DNA of 64,000 nt from [Pasteurella] aerogenes (lineage in GTDB: Bacteria > Pseudomonadota > Gammaproteobacteria > Enterobacterales > Pasteurellaceae). Position numbers and translations under genes: made by a program. Position 1 is the first letter of the stretch, and every line of letters begins with the position of its first letter. Positions 45,419-52,863 of the stretch are shown in pieces. The notes beneath the pieces are model-generated. The model ran no database searches. It was not told the origin of the DNA and was given only the letters and a program-made list of their open reading frames with translations. Location: assembly GCA_900637275.1 (NCBI GenBank), contig LR134362.1, forward strand, positions 744,001 through 808,000. Reading direction: 5' to 3'.

Positions 45419-45775
45419 CTATGGCAACATTGCACTAATTGTAGCGGTTGCCACTTGCTTAATAACATCAAAACTTAAATCAAGGCTTTTGCTTTGGACG
45501 GTGCTTTTGACTTTGTTCCATACGCTGTCGTTGCGGATTTTGTCTAAGAACTCGTGACCTTGCCAAGTGAGCGAAAGCGCAGCATAGTTTTCTTCTTCCA
45601 TCGTGGAAATATCAAGTGCTTCAATAATTCCGGCATTTTTAAGCAATTTGTAGTGATAAGCGACGGTTTTAAAATCATAACCTTGAATATCTGTACTCAT
45701 TAACCAACTTGTACTATCTGCCTTTTCTTCAAGTTTGAGCAAAATTTTTCGGATTAAATCCCAGTTGCGTTTCAT
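45419..45775 (-). CDS. DUF2513 family protein
   Basis: A 118-residue protein (MKRNWDLIRKILLKLEEK..., YDFKTVAYHYKLLKNAGIIEA, LTWQGHEFLDKIRN) matching the DUF2513 family of phage and accessory genes. It has a winged-helix look with a helical C-terminus (DVIKQVATATISAML). It has its own promoter (45807-45835). Function is unknown; many relatives sit in prophage early regions beside regulators. Promoter A lies just after its stop and drives the BRO-N unit. Confidence 0.8.
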   Translation of the reverse strand: MKRNWDLIRKILLKLEEKADSTSWLMSTDIQGYDFKTVAYHYKLLKNAGIIEALDISTMEEENYAALSLTWQGHEFLDKIRNDSVWNKVKSTVQSKSLDLSFDVIKQVATATISAMLP

Positions 45776-45806
45776 TTAGGTTTCCTTTTTAGTCGGAGTA
45801 TGGTTA

Positions 45807-45835
45807 AACTTAATTTGAATAGGGGCGGTTGTCAA
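45807..45835 (-). promoter_or_regulatory. Leftward promoter of the DUF2513 gene
   Basis: TTGACA, a 17-bp spacer ACCGCCCCTATTCAAAT, then TAAGTT. Shares TTGACAACCGC with the other leftward promoters. Confidence 0.75.
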
Positions 45836-45917
45836 TCATAATGAAATCCTCTTTATCTAGTGATAAGATTATTGCGATCAAACTTTAATCTATCACATTA
45901 ACAAAGAGGACTTTACT

Positions 45918-46799
45918 ATGAGTGAATTTTATCCAATTATTAGTGGAGCTTTGAGCGGAATGGCTGCTGCAGGAGCATTAAAAGGACCAATTGAAAGCCT
46001 TACTCAAATTTGGACGCTAACTTTTGGTCGATTCCCTGACAATCTGTATCAGAAATACAAAATAAAACAAGCTGCTGATCTTGAGAAATATGCTAAAGAA
46101 GTCGCCCAGAATATCGAAAAAATTCCCGAAGAAAATATAAAAGAACCTAAAATGAGCGTTGTTGGTCCAGCACTTGAAGCCTCTAAATTTTATATGGAAG
46201 AAGATGAAATCAGAAGTATGTTCGCTAAGCTAATTGCTTCATCAATGGATAAAACTCAATCAGATAATATTCACCCATCTTTTGTTGAGATGATTAAAAT
46301 GCTTAGTCCATTAGATGCACAGAATTTGTATTATCTTTTTCACAATAGGGATGAAACCATCTCTAAAATTATCATTAACTTAGAAAAAGGAGGTTATCAA
46401 GAAAAGTACACTCATATTTATTTAGGTAACCCAAAATGCCAAAGAAATGAGCTTATAGAGCCATCTATTGATAACCTAATTCGATTGAAGTTAGTTGATG
46501 TATCTTATACGGAATACAAAACGGCTGAAAATGCATATACTGCACATTTGGAAAATCCACTATATATTGCACTTAAAGCTGATGTTGCTGATAAAATTAA
46601 CCGTATAAAATCTGATATTGATAAACTAAGCGATCCTCAGATTACTCAGGTTATGCATAACAATAAGATTTTATCTGATAATGAACGGTTAGCGTTAAAA
46701 GAGAGTTTAGAGAAAAATCTGTTCAAAGATGTTGAATTACAACAGGGTATTATTCAATTAACAGCACTCGGTCGAAATTTCTGTAAAGTCTGCTTATGA
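45918..46799 (+). CDS. Abi-alpha (DUF4393) family protein, candidate phage defence factor
   Basis: A 293-residue protein. The N-terminus has a Gly/Ala-rich hydrophobic segment (ISGALSGMAAAGALKGP). The conserved core is SVVGPALEASKFYMEEDEIRSMFAKLIASSMD and HPSFVEMIKMLSPLDAQ. This is the pattern of Abi-alpha proteins, which have been linked to abortive infection. It runs opposite to the surrounding early genes with its own AAAGAGGA ribosome site, as a prophage cargo gene would. Antiphage activity is inferred from the family name and position. Confidence 0.8.
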   Translation: MSEFYPIISGALSGMAAAGALKGPIESLTQIWTLTFGRFPDNLYQKYKIKQAADLEKYAKEVAQNIEKIPEENIKEPKMSVVGPALEASKFYMEEDEIRSMFAKLIASSMDKTQSDNIHPSFVEMIKMLSPLDAQNLYYLFHNRDETISKIIINLEKGGYQEKYTHIYLGNPKCQRNELIEPSIDNLIRLKLVDVSYTEYKTAENAYTAHLENPLYIALKADVADKINRIKSDIDKLSDPQITQVMHNNKILSDNERLALKESLEKNLFKDVELQQGIIQLTALGRNFCKVCL

Positions 46800-46970
46800 T
46801 TTTCTCTTATGAATAATTTCTTTTATATCATCAGCATATTTTTCCATTATCTGATTTTGCTCGAAAAAGAATTTATCAAACCATTTTGTTACTTGTGTAA
46901 TGGTAAACCAATGCACAAGTAATGAAACAATAAATGAAGTAAATGCTGAAGTGATGATGATTGTTTCCAT
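46794..46970 (-). CDS. Small single-pass membrane protein
   Basis: A 58-residue protein (METIIITSAFTSFIVSLLVHWF, then a charged tail IMEKYADDIKEIIHKRKS). One N-terminal transmembrane segment is followed by a cytoplasmic helix. AAGGATTACAAA is a good ribosome site and a terminator lies immediately upstream. Its stop overlaps the Abi-alpha stop by 6 bp on the opposite strand. I do not recognise a family; exclusion or lysis-accessory roles are possible but unproven. Confidence 0.65.
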   Translation of the reverse strand: METIIITSAFTSFIVSLLVHWFTITQVTKWFDKFFFEQNQIMEKYADDIKEIIHKRKS

Positions 46971-46983
46971 TTTGTAATCCTTA

Positions 46984-47006
46984 TAAAAAAGCCCACGTTT
47001 GTGGGC
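46984..47006 (-). terminator. Terminator upstream of the small membrane protein gene
   Basis: GCCCAC (46991-46996) and GTGGGC (47001-47006), with leftward TTTTTT, then the AAGGA ribosome site. Confidence 0.88.
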
Positions 47007-47014
47007 TGTGTTGG

Positions 47015-47296
47015 TTAATGGGTTCTCTCTAAAGAGAAATAACTTGCTTGAATACTTGCTGGAACAGAAGCATCTATCTCTTTATATAAAGCTGTCGGAA
47101 ATAACTTAGACATAAGTCTTATGGACTTTTGCTTGTTTTCTTTTCCGTTGAATTTGACTGAGAGAGTGGTATTTGAACCAAGCATACTAACCACAATGGT
47201 TATAGTGTCTTTGAAAGCACCAAAGACAACTCTGTCATTAAAACCTAATTTAAAGCCATTTCTTTTTAAAACAGTAATGATTTCATCTCTTGTCAT
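47015..47296 (-). CDS. Hypothetical phage protein
   Basis: A 93-residue protein (MTRDEIITVLKRNGFKLGFNDRVVFGAF...). It predicts an N-terminal helix and a run of beta strands (DTITIVVSMLGSNTTLSVKFNGKE). The start overlaps the stop of the DUF551 gene by 4 bp, so it is co-translated with it. It is followed by a terminator. I do not recognise its family. Confidence 0.65.
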   Translation of the reverse strand: MTRDEIITVLKRNGFKLGFNDRVVFGAFKDTITIVVSMLGSNTTLSVKFNGKENKQKSIRLMSKLFPTALYKEIDASVPASIQASYFSLERTH

Positions 47297-47829
47297 AAGT
47301 TATCCTTTGGTAGCGGTGGGTGTGGTTGCCAGTGGGTAACATTACCGTGTCCACACATACCATATTCATTTGAATAAAAGATATTTCCTTTAATCATAAA
47401 TCCAATAAAGATGTGTGGATTGCTTCCACTATCATCTATACCATAGAGTAATATATCATCTGATAATTCTCCGTAATAATCGTGAGGATGCATATCAGGC
47501 AATCTGTCATCAACACTAATCCAGCTATTAACTTTTATAAGTTCTGGCGGTTCAATAACGTGGCTTTGCTCATCGTAATACCCCGATTCTAATTCATCAT
47601 TTGTTAGAGGTCGTGTATCTGATTTTGCTCTACCTAAAATAACACCATAAACCGCATAAGGTAAATCATGTTCTACGTAATTTTCGAACTCGTCTAAATC
47701 ACTTGCAAACTCATAAGCCTCATTAGCACAATCTAAACAACTTTTTCTTGCTTGTTCTTCCGTGTCATGAAGGTTTACTATGTGGATGTCGTTTGAAACA
47801 TCTACAGAAAAATATTTTTCTTTAGTCAT
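47293..47829 (-). CDS. DUF551-containing phage protein
   Basis: A 178-residue protein. The C-terminal half has the DUF551 signature WISVDDRLPD ... DDILLYG ... VTHWQPHPPLP, common in phage early operons. The N-terminal half (NLHDTEEQARKSCLDCANEAYEFA) is a separate helical region. It overlaps both neighbours by 4 and 8 bp in the leftward operon. Function is unknown. Confidence 0.75.
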   Translation of the reverse strand: MTKEKYFSVDVSNDIHIVNLHDTEEQARKSCLDCANEAYEFASDLDEFENYVEHDLPYAVYGVILGRAKSDTRPLTNDELESGYYDEQSHVIEPPELIKVNSWISVDDRLPDMHPHDYYGELSDDILLYGIDDSGSNPHIFIGFMIKGNIFYSNEYGMCGHGNVTHWQPHPPLPKDNL

Positions 47830-48235
47830 TGTTCACCACCTTATCAAATTCTCTTGTTGCCCAAGCGATAGCTTGAATACACCAACTAAAATTATCACTT
47901 AATACCGTAAAATCATTCATACTTACTTCATCGAAAACATCTCTAGCTTTATCTTCTAGTGAGCAAAGCCAGTGATCTACTTCGCGTTTTGATTCAAAAT
48001 CAATGTTTTCTAATGATTTATAAAGCTCTTTCGCTAAATCAAAATCCGCATATTCGTGAATTGTTCTACGAATTTCTTGTTCTGCTACTTTTGAATCATA
48101 TTGCTTAACTGGATATAAAGTATCTTGAGCAATCACTTTCTCGGTAATATAGCTATCACTCAACGCTTCCTCTTTCATAAAGAAATTATAAGGATTTAAC
48201 AAGAGACCAAATACATAATGCCCCATATCGCTCAT
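47822..48235 (-). CDS. Hypothetical phage protein
   Basis: A 137-residue protein. ATG 48233-48235 (MSDMGHYVFGLLLNPYNFFMKEEA) is chosen because GGAGAAATATT precedes it; the frame extends to 48283 across the exo end. It is mostly helical, acidic, with two cysteines. It follows exo closely and overlaps the DUF551 gene. Function is unrecognised; its place beside exo-bet might suggest a recombination accessory such as a Gam-like factor, but no sequence match is seen. Confidence 0.6.
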   Translation of the reverse strand: MSDMGHYVFGLLLNPYNFFMKEEALSDSYITEKVIAQDTLYPVKQYDSKVAEQEIRRTIHEYADFDLAKELYKSLENIDFESKREVDHWLCSLEDKARDVFDEVSMNDFTVLSDNFSWCIQAIAWATREFDKVVNND

Positions 48236-48279
48236 AATATTTCTCCAATTAAACGCCCTCAAAATTAAGGGTGTTTCCA

Positions 48280-48894
48280 TCAATTCACTTTAAACGCCTT
48301 CAGCGTTTCAATAAATTGTGGAATGTACTTATCAAAGGCTTTCATCAACACAATATCGGGTTTTTCGGTGTGTATAAAAAGCGTTTGTTTTTGATATTCG
48401 GGGCAATAACTGACAAAATCCCAACTGTCATAACCCGTAACCCATAAAGCGACTTGCACCTGTATGATGTATTCGCTGGGTACAACGCCCTCAATGATAT
48501 ATTTGATGTGCGTTTTCATTTTGGGGCATTTGATTTCTAAGCCTTTTCGTAAGGTTGGGATAAGTCCATCTGGGCTTATCATCATATCTTTGTCGGCATT
48601 GCGATATACACCGCCAACCTGAACAACATCATTGCCTGTGGCGAACTCGTACGCCATTCTTGCTTGTTCTTCCAGTTGATTACCTCGCAACATATCAGTG
48701 GATTTGTAGCCTTCTGTTAAGCCCTCGATACTTTCTGCGACCAGTTCGGCAAGGTAGCTTGTCCACGCACTTGATTTTTTACCGCTTGGGGTGACGATAT
48801 TTGACACCCCTGTTGCAGTAGGAATTCCTAATCGTGCGGTGAGCCATTCTTCTGTGCCTTGCTCACAGTTGAGTGTGATTAGGTTATCTATCAT
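48280..48894 (-). CDS. YqaJ/lambda Exo-type phage recombinase nuclease
   Basis: A 204-residue nuclease. CEQGTEEWLTARLGIPTATGVSNI, MRGNQLEEQARMAYE-like LRGNQLEEQARMAYEFATG, MISPDGLI and LEIKCPK give the YqaJ/Exo catalytic set (Glu, Asp, Glu-x-Lys). It degrades 5' strands of double-stranded ends to expose single-stranded DNA for the annealing protein. Its start overlaps the stop of the bet gene by 4 bp. Confidence 0.9.
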   Translation of the reverse strand: MIDNLITLNCEQGTEEWLTARLGIPTATGVSNIVTPSGKKSSAWTSYLAELVAESIEGLTEGYKSTDMLRGNQLEEQARMAYEFATGNDVVQVGGVYRNADKDMMISPDGLIPTLRKGLEIKCPKMKTHIKYIIEGVVPSEYIIQVQVALWVTGYDSWDFVSYCPEYQKQTLFIHTEKPDIVLMKAFDKYIPQFIETLKAFKVN

Positions 48895-49727
48895 AGTGGT
48901 ATGTTTTCCCCTAAGTTTTCGCTTTGCTGTGATTTATCAACGCGTTCATTCAAGATTTTGATTAACTGTTCAGCTTTGTCTTTAGGCAGCTGATCAAGGC
49001 TGTTTACACCATAATACGCAATGGCTTTGGCAACATCGGTTTGGGTAATTTGGATAAGTTGATCGAGTTGCTGGCGTTGTTCTGTGGTAAGTAGCACAAC
49101 AGCCTCTGCCTCAATGACGGTTGGTTTTGGTTGTGTTTGAGTAATAGGTTCTTCAGTGATTTCATCGGCAGTGATTACACCTCCCAATTCATCAGGAAAT
49201 GCTTTACGCAATGCCCCTGCTTCAGCACATTTAGCAAGCTGCCCTCTAGGGCGTTTTGTCCACACTGAATTAGCTTTTCCTTCCTTTGTCGTATTACAAG
49301 CTTCAGAAAAATATTCTGTGTGAGAAAAAGCACAACGAACACCATTAATAAAGCGATAAACAGTCACCTTGCACCACTCAGGTGCTTTCACTCCGGAATG
49401 ATCAATGATTTCACCAAAAATGGGTTCATCTTGTCCTGCCATTTGTCCAGTACGAAATGCTGTAATTCGTTGTTCATAAATACCCGGCATAATTACATCA
49501 CGCCATTGTTTATTTCCTGTTTTTGCATCAGTTACGTTCATTTGCACAATATGACAAGGTTTCTTGAGAATATCCATTTTTCGAGCTTTACAGTAATCTA
49601 TGGCAAGTAAAATACTCTCGTCTCTCGCACCTGGGAAAACACTGTTTTTTAATGTACTCCATACTGCGTAGTCTATGCCACGTTCAGAAAGTGCGGTTTG
49701 AATGTTGGCTGGTAAGTTTGTTGTCAT
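48891..49727 (-). CDS. bet: Bet/RecT-family single-strand annealing protein
   Basis: A 278-residue protein of the lambda Bet group: YAVWSTLKNSVFPGARDESILLAIDYCKARKMDILKKPCHIV, GIYEQRITAFRTG and RGQLAKCAEAGALRKAFPDELGG. It coats single-stranded DNA and anneals complementary strands, partnering the exonuclease encoded immediately downstream. The C-terminal tail (TQPKPTVIEAEAV...) is variable, as usual. Part of the leftward recombination operon. Confidence 0.93.
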   Translation of the reverse strand: MTTNLPANIQTALSERGIDYAVWSTLKNSVFPGARDESILLAIDYCKARKMDILKKPCHIVQMNVTDAKTGNKQWRDVIMPGIYEQRITAFRTGQMAGQDEPIFGEIIDHSGVKAPEWCKVTVYRFINGVRCAFSHTEYFSEACNTTKEGKANSVWTKRPRGQLAKCAEAGALRKAFPDELGGVITADEITEEPITQTQPKPTVIEAEAVVLLTTEQRQQLDQLIQITQTDVAKAIAYYGVNSLDQLPKDKAEQLIKILNERVDKSQQSENLGENIPL

Positions 49728-49736
49728 AATTGATCC

Positions 49737-50681
49737 TTATTTTGCTTTATTAAGTGAAACACAATCCCCAAATCTCGCTTTAAGCTCACGAGCAATACTG
49801 ACAGCGTGGGATTGAATGGTTTGATTGAGACGGATAGTAATCACAAAATCCTCTAACGTCTCTGTATTTTCCGTTTTTGCAAAATCCTGTGGCTTTTCGA
49901 CCGCTTGTTGCTGTTCCATTTCGTCCGCAATGGCTTTTGCCTCAGCTTGCACTTTTTCCGCTTCGGCTTTTGCTTTAGCCTTAGCCTTAGCCTCTTGTTC
50001 TGCTTTGGCTTTTATTTCGGCTTCACGCTTTTCTTCTTCGGCAATGCGTTGCTGAATGATTGGCTCTAACTCATGATCTCCTGCAATCAACACTAACCAG
50101 TCTTTAAACAGGTATTCGTAATGAATTGGAATGAGCTTTCTGCGTGCAGAAATTCGAGCTGCCTCTGCTCCGATTTCTGCGGTAATGGCGGTTTCTTCAG
50201 CGTTCACCGCACTTGTTAAGGTTGCCAGTGTACTTCTGCGTTTGGTTGCCTCTTCAAGGCGTTTTTTGATATTGTCCTTTGGAATATTACGCTCAAGAGC
50301 AAGCGATACATCACTTTCGTAACTGCCTTTGATTGTTAAAATTCGCTGAAAGGATTGAGAAATAATGGTTTCTTTAATCTCTGCTTTTCGGTTTTTAACC
50401 ATTTTTTCACGGTTTAAACGCTCTTGTCTAAACCGTTCTGCGATTTGTTCTGCCGCTAAAATTAACTCTGCAATTTCTCCGTTATGTGTTTGCTCAATCG
50501 CAGTGCGGATTTTATCTTCAATTTCTTTAAGTTCTTTCACTTCGCTATCCGCCTTAGCAAAATCGTCATCGGTTTCAAAGGTGGTCGTGAGCGTCGCAAG
50601 GTAGGCGTTAGCTTGTTCTTCAAAGGTTTTGATGTTGGTTGAAAGGACTTTGCTTTCGGTGGATAGAATTAGGTCTAGCAT
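49737..50681 (-). CDS. DUF1351 family coiled-coil phage protein
   Basis: A 314-residue protein. The N-terminal half matches DUF1351 (FEEQANAYLATLTTTFETDDDFAKADSEVKELKEIEDKI). The middle, residues about 225-265, is a long Ala/Lys/Glu coiled coil (EAEIKAKAEQEAKAKAKAKAEAEK in part). It sits 9 bp upstream of bet, where this family often occurs in recombination operons. A role in single-strand annealing or nuclease control is inferred from context only. Confidence 0.75.
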   Translation of the reverse strand: MLDLILSTESKVLSTNIKTFEEQANAYLATLTTTFETDDDFAKADSEVKELKEIEDKIRTAIEQTHNGEIAELILAAEQIAERFRQERLNREKMVKNRKAEIKETIISQSFQRILTIKGSYESDVSLALERNIPKDNIKKRLEEATKRRSTLATLTSAVNAEETAITAEIGAEAARISARRKLIPIHYEYLFKDWLVLIAGDHELEPIIQQRIAEEEKREAEIKAKAEQEAKAKAKAKAEAEKVQAEAKAIADEMEQQQAVEKPQDFAKTENTETLEDFVITIRLNQTIQSHAVSIARELKARFGDCVSLNKAK

Positions 50682-50682
50682 T

Positions 50683-50862
50683 TTAAAATCTCTCTTTTGG
50701 GTTTACAAATAAATTGCTGTCTGGGTCATTTTGAGCAAGTTTCTGTTTAACGAAAATAGGCTGTGATGAGTGCGGTTTACCATCTAAGTAGGCTTGGTAG
50801 GCTTCGCACGCTTCGTAGTAGTCCCAGTCGCTGTCGTAGTTGTTGGGGTCAGGCATTTTCAT
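50683..50862 (-). CDS. Small hypothetical phage protein
   Basis: A 59-residue acidic protein (MKMPDPNNYDSDWDYYEACEAYQAYLDG...). ATG 50860-50862 is chosen for GGAAAG upstream; the frame is open to 50910. Rich in Tyr, Asp and Glu, with no known domain. Its stop is one base from the DUF1351 start, so it is coupled with it. Confidence 0.55.
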   Translation of the reverse strand: MKMPDPNNYDSDWDYYEACEAYQAYLDGKPHSSQPIFVKQKLAQNDPDSNLFVNPKERF

Positions 50863-50890
50863 AGATCTTTCCTTACATATTTCGGAATAT

Positions 50891-51088
50891 TCACTTAAAT
50901 ACACATTCAAAACTTTTTTCTATAAAAACATTCGTTTCAACGCCTTTCCCACCCAATTTCTCGCAGCGGTCTTTTTCAAGACCTAGTTGGTCGTTAAAGT
51001 CAAGATTGCCTGCAATACCGACAATGGCGATAATCATAGCGATTCCAATAGTTTTTCGGTTCTCAATAAGACATTTCAATGCGTTCAT
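50891..51088 (-). CDS. Small membrane protein, possibly exported
   Basis: A 65-residue protein with one hydrophobic segment (IGIAMIIAIVGIAG, residues 13-26) and a C-terminal part with two cysteines (EKDRCEKLGGKGVE, KSFECVFK). ATG 51086-51088 is chosen for the AGGAAAC ribosome site. The two cysteines after a signal-anchor would suit a periplasmic disulfide. No family is recognised. Confidence 0.55.
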   Translation of the reverse strand: MNALKCLIENRKTIGIAMIIAIVGIAGNLDFNDQLGLEKDRCEKLGGKGVETNVFIEKSFECVFK

Positions 51089-51183
51089 TTTTTGTTTCCT
51101 TTTTAACCAATTTACTGAAATTTGGGTGAACAAAACCGCCACACGATTTTCGTTGGAAAAGTGCGGTCGGTTTTGGTTGGGTT

Positions 51184-51825
51184 TTAGAAGTCGCTATAAC
51201 GCTGAAGTTTATCGCGGTTATAGTGTAACGGTTGTTTTTTCGGTAAGGTGTCCATTAATTTTTTTATTAATGGTTGAGTGTCCTTTATCGCTTGTCTTGT
51301 CCACATTAAATTAAGTTCTGGTGAACTGTAAAGGTGACCGACAATAAATGGTTTCACTTTATTTAACAAAAACTGCACGCTTTCTGCAAAACGAGTAAAT
51401 AACATCCAAACGTTGATTAGCTTTCTTACTTCACTTTGTGTCAGTTCCAAGATAATTGTTGGTTCCGGTTCCGGTAATGCAAGTTGTTGCGGTTGGTTTT
51501 GTTGTTTGTGCATTGCTAAAAATGCTCTAAGCACAACCAAATGGAATTTTGGGCTGATCCACATGGCGTAGGCTAAAACTAATTCTTCGCAGGCGTAGGT
51601 GCCACGATTTAAACCACCGTTTATTACATTCAAGGCAGTGTGAGAATTTTCACACTGGGAATTTTCTCTATCTAATTCCGCGATTAGTTCTTGAGTTTGA
51701 TCGTTTTTAATAAAGTAAGTAGGGCGATGTTTAGGATCGTTTCCACTCGCTTTATGTAGATCGTTTAAAGAATAGAGATTATTCAAAGTGCGGATTGAAT
51801 TTGATAAGATTTGTAAATTAGTCAT
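51184..51825 (-). CDS. KilA-N domain antirepressor-type protein
   Basis: A 213-residue protein. KilA-N signatures are YSLNDLHKASGNDPKHRPTYFI, NGGLNRGTYACEELVLAYAMWISPKFHLVVLRAF. The C-terminal helical region is variable. Start ATG 51823-51825 has TAGGAG just upstream; the frame runs on to 51897 through the regulatory leader. A C4-like RNA directly upstream has a loop perfectly complementary to this ribosome site, so synthesis is likely antisense-controlled, as for BRO-N at 44543. Confidence 0.85.
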   Translation of the reverse strand: MTNLQILSNSIRTLNNLYSLNDLHKASGNDPKHRPTYFIKNDQTQELIAELDRENSQCENSHTALNVINGGLNRGTYACEELVLAYAMWISPKFHLVVLRAFLAMHKQQNQPQQLALPEPEPTIILELTQSEVRKLINVWMLFTRFAESVQFLLNKVKPFIVGHLYSSPELNLMWTRQAIKDTQPLIKKLMDTLPKKQPLHYNRDKLQRYSDF

Positions 51826-51874
51826 TTGACTACTCCTATTGGTTTTCTGAAATTGACCAGTTCTGACACTGGTG

Positions 51875-51949
51875 CCGAGAGGTTCAGAACCCTCCAATAG
51901 GTTAGGGTGGACGTATTCCCCGAAGGTATTGTATTAGTCGCCCTCTCGA
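51875..51949 (-). ncRNA. C4-type antisense RNA candidate (copy B)
   Basis: Closing stem CGAGAGG/CCTCTCG plus one wobble (51942-51949 with 51875-51882). Contains AATACAATACC-TTCG-GGGAATA. A second hairpin (51890-51907) exposes CCTATTGG, perfectly complementary to CCAATAGG (51835-51842), the KilA-N gene's Shine-Dalgarno region. Confidence 0.7.
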
Positions 51950-51966
51950 CTTAACGAGATTTCGGC

Positions 51967-51993
51967 ATAAAAAAAGACCGCACTTTGGCGATC
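51967..51993 (-). terminator. Terminator upstream of C4 copy B
   Basis: GATCGC (51988-51993 read leftward) pairs with GCGGTC (51976-51981) with one wobble, then seven T. The upstream transcript also carries CCAATAGG (52006-52013), a copy of the antisense target. Confidence 0.7.
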
Positions 51994-52039
51994 CGTTTAC
52001 TACCGCCTATTGGAAAAAGGTTCTGACACCTTAAGGCAG

Positions 52040-52068
52040 ATAGTAGTATAAAGTTTTTGGGTTGTCAA
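52040..52068 (-). promoter_or_regulatory. Leftward promoter B
   Basis: TTGACA, a 17-bp spacer, then TACTAT. It would drive C4 copy B and the KilA-N gene. Confidence 0.7.
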
Positions 52069-52180
52069 TATCGGGGATCAACTACTTACATTTAGCGGTT
52101 ATCCGCACCCGAGCGGTAACATTTTTAAGTTGGGCTTATTTCCTTTTCAGGTATTGTATTACACCTATCTCCCCCCGATA
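52069..52180 (-). ncRNA. Third C4-like structured element, without an adjacent antirepressor
   Basis: TATCGGGG/CCCCGATA closing stem (52173-52180 with 52069-52076) and the shared motif AATACAATACC-TGAA-AGGAAATA (52137-52160). No matching target was found directly downstream; promoter B follows at once. Confidence 0.5.
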
Positions 52181-52185
52181 AAAAA

Positions 52186-52215
52186 ATCTTAATTCGAAGG
52201 GGGGGCGGTTGTCAA
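52186..52215 (-). promoter_or_regulatory. Leftward promoter after doc
   Basis: TTGACA, an 18-bp spacer ACCGCCCCCCCTTCGAAT, then TAAGAT. It overlaps the doc stop codon and would drive the third C4-like element. Confidence 0.75.
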
Positions 52216-52577
52216 ATGGCAAGTTGCTGTAAATGTTGGGATAGGGCAATAAAATCTAATTTACCGCTAGCCACATCTACCATTGTGTCATCTAGCCCGT
52301 GATCCGGTGGAATTTCTACACCTTGCAGATCGAGATAAGTTAGCATTGTGACCATTGCAGTACGTTTGTTGCCATCAGGAAATGCATGTGCTTTAGCGAT
52401 AGCAAGGGCATAGAGTGCAGCAATATCAAAGATGTTATCGGTATTTTCATACAACATCCAGTTATCAATACGCGCTAATGCACTGTCTAGCTTGCCCAAA
52501 TCCGCTTGTCCTTTTAGCCCTGGTTCGGTTTCTAAAATGGTTTCGTGAATGGCAAGAACGAGTTCAAGAGTAATCAT
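52212..52577 (-). CDS. doc: Doc-type (Fic fold) toxin
   Basis: A 121-residue protein of the death-on-curing family. The Fic motif is HAFPDGNKRTAMVTM, with the catalytic His and the anion-binding loop. Doc toxins phosphorylate EF-Tu and stop translation. It starts at ATG 52575-52577, overlapping the antitoxin stop (ATGA). It stabilises the prophage together with its antitoxin. Confidence 0.93.
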   Translation of the reverse strand: MITLELVLAIHETILETEPGLKGQADLGKLDSALARIDNWMLYENTDNIFDIAALYALAIAKAHAFPDGNKRTAMVTMLTYLDLQGVEIPPDHGLDDTMVDVASGKLDFIALSQHLQQLAI

Positions 52578-52705
52578 TTGTAGGCTAATGCTTTGATTTC
52601 TTTGTTATGCGTTTTGATAATTCTTTTTGCTGCGGAAAGTGCGACCCGTTTTCCGGCTTCACCATTGAGTTCGATTTTCACCGGTTGAGTGTTTTGTTTT
52701 TTCAT
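52574..52705 (-). CDS. Short antitoxin of the Doc toxin
   Basis: A 43-residue protein (MKKQNTQPVKIELNGEAGKR, ending KEIKALAYK) encoded directly before doc with an ATGA overlap and an AGGAAG ribosome site. Position and size define it as the antitoxin; it is shorter than P1 Phd (73 residues) and lacks an obvious Phd DNA-binding N-terminus, so transcriptional autoregulation may come from elsewhere. Its C-terminal helix is probably the Doc-neutralising part. Confidence 0.75.
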   Translation of the reverse strand: MKKQNTQPVKIELNGEAGKRVALSAAKRIIKTHNKEIKALAYK

Positions 52706-52719
52706 TGTGTTCTTCCTAT

Positions 52720-52743
52720 AAAAAAAGCCGTTTGGAGCGGCTT
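52720..52743 (-). terminator. Leader terminator between promoter C and the antitoxin gene
   Basis: AAGCCG/CGGCTT (52738-52743 with 52725-52730), then leftward T residues, 15-20 bases before the antitoxin ribosome site. It lies downstream of promoter C, so it could attenuate the toxin-antitoxin operon. Confidence 0.75.
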
Positions 52744-52755
52744 GTGGCGCGGATT

Positions 52756-52785
52756 ATCTTAATCCGAAGGGGCGGTGGTTGTCAA
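52756..52785 (-). promoter_or_regulatory. Leftward promoter C with palindrome
   Basis: TTGACA, an 18-bp spacer ACCACCGCCCCTTCGGAT, then TAAGAT. GGATTATCTTAATCC overlaps the -10 as a palindrome and may be an operator. Confidence 0.75.
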
Positions 52786-52863
52786 ATCCTTGACGAATTA
52801 TTTTTCCACGCTCGCCAACGTGGTATATTGCAGTTTCCACACAGGCAATATAAGGAGTTAAAT

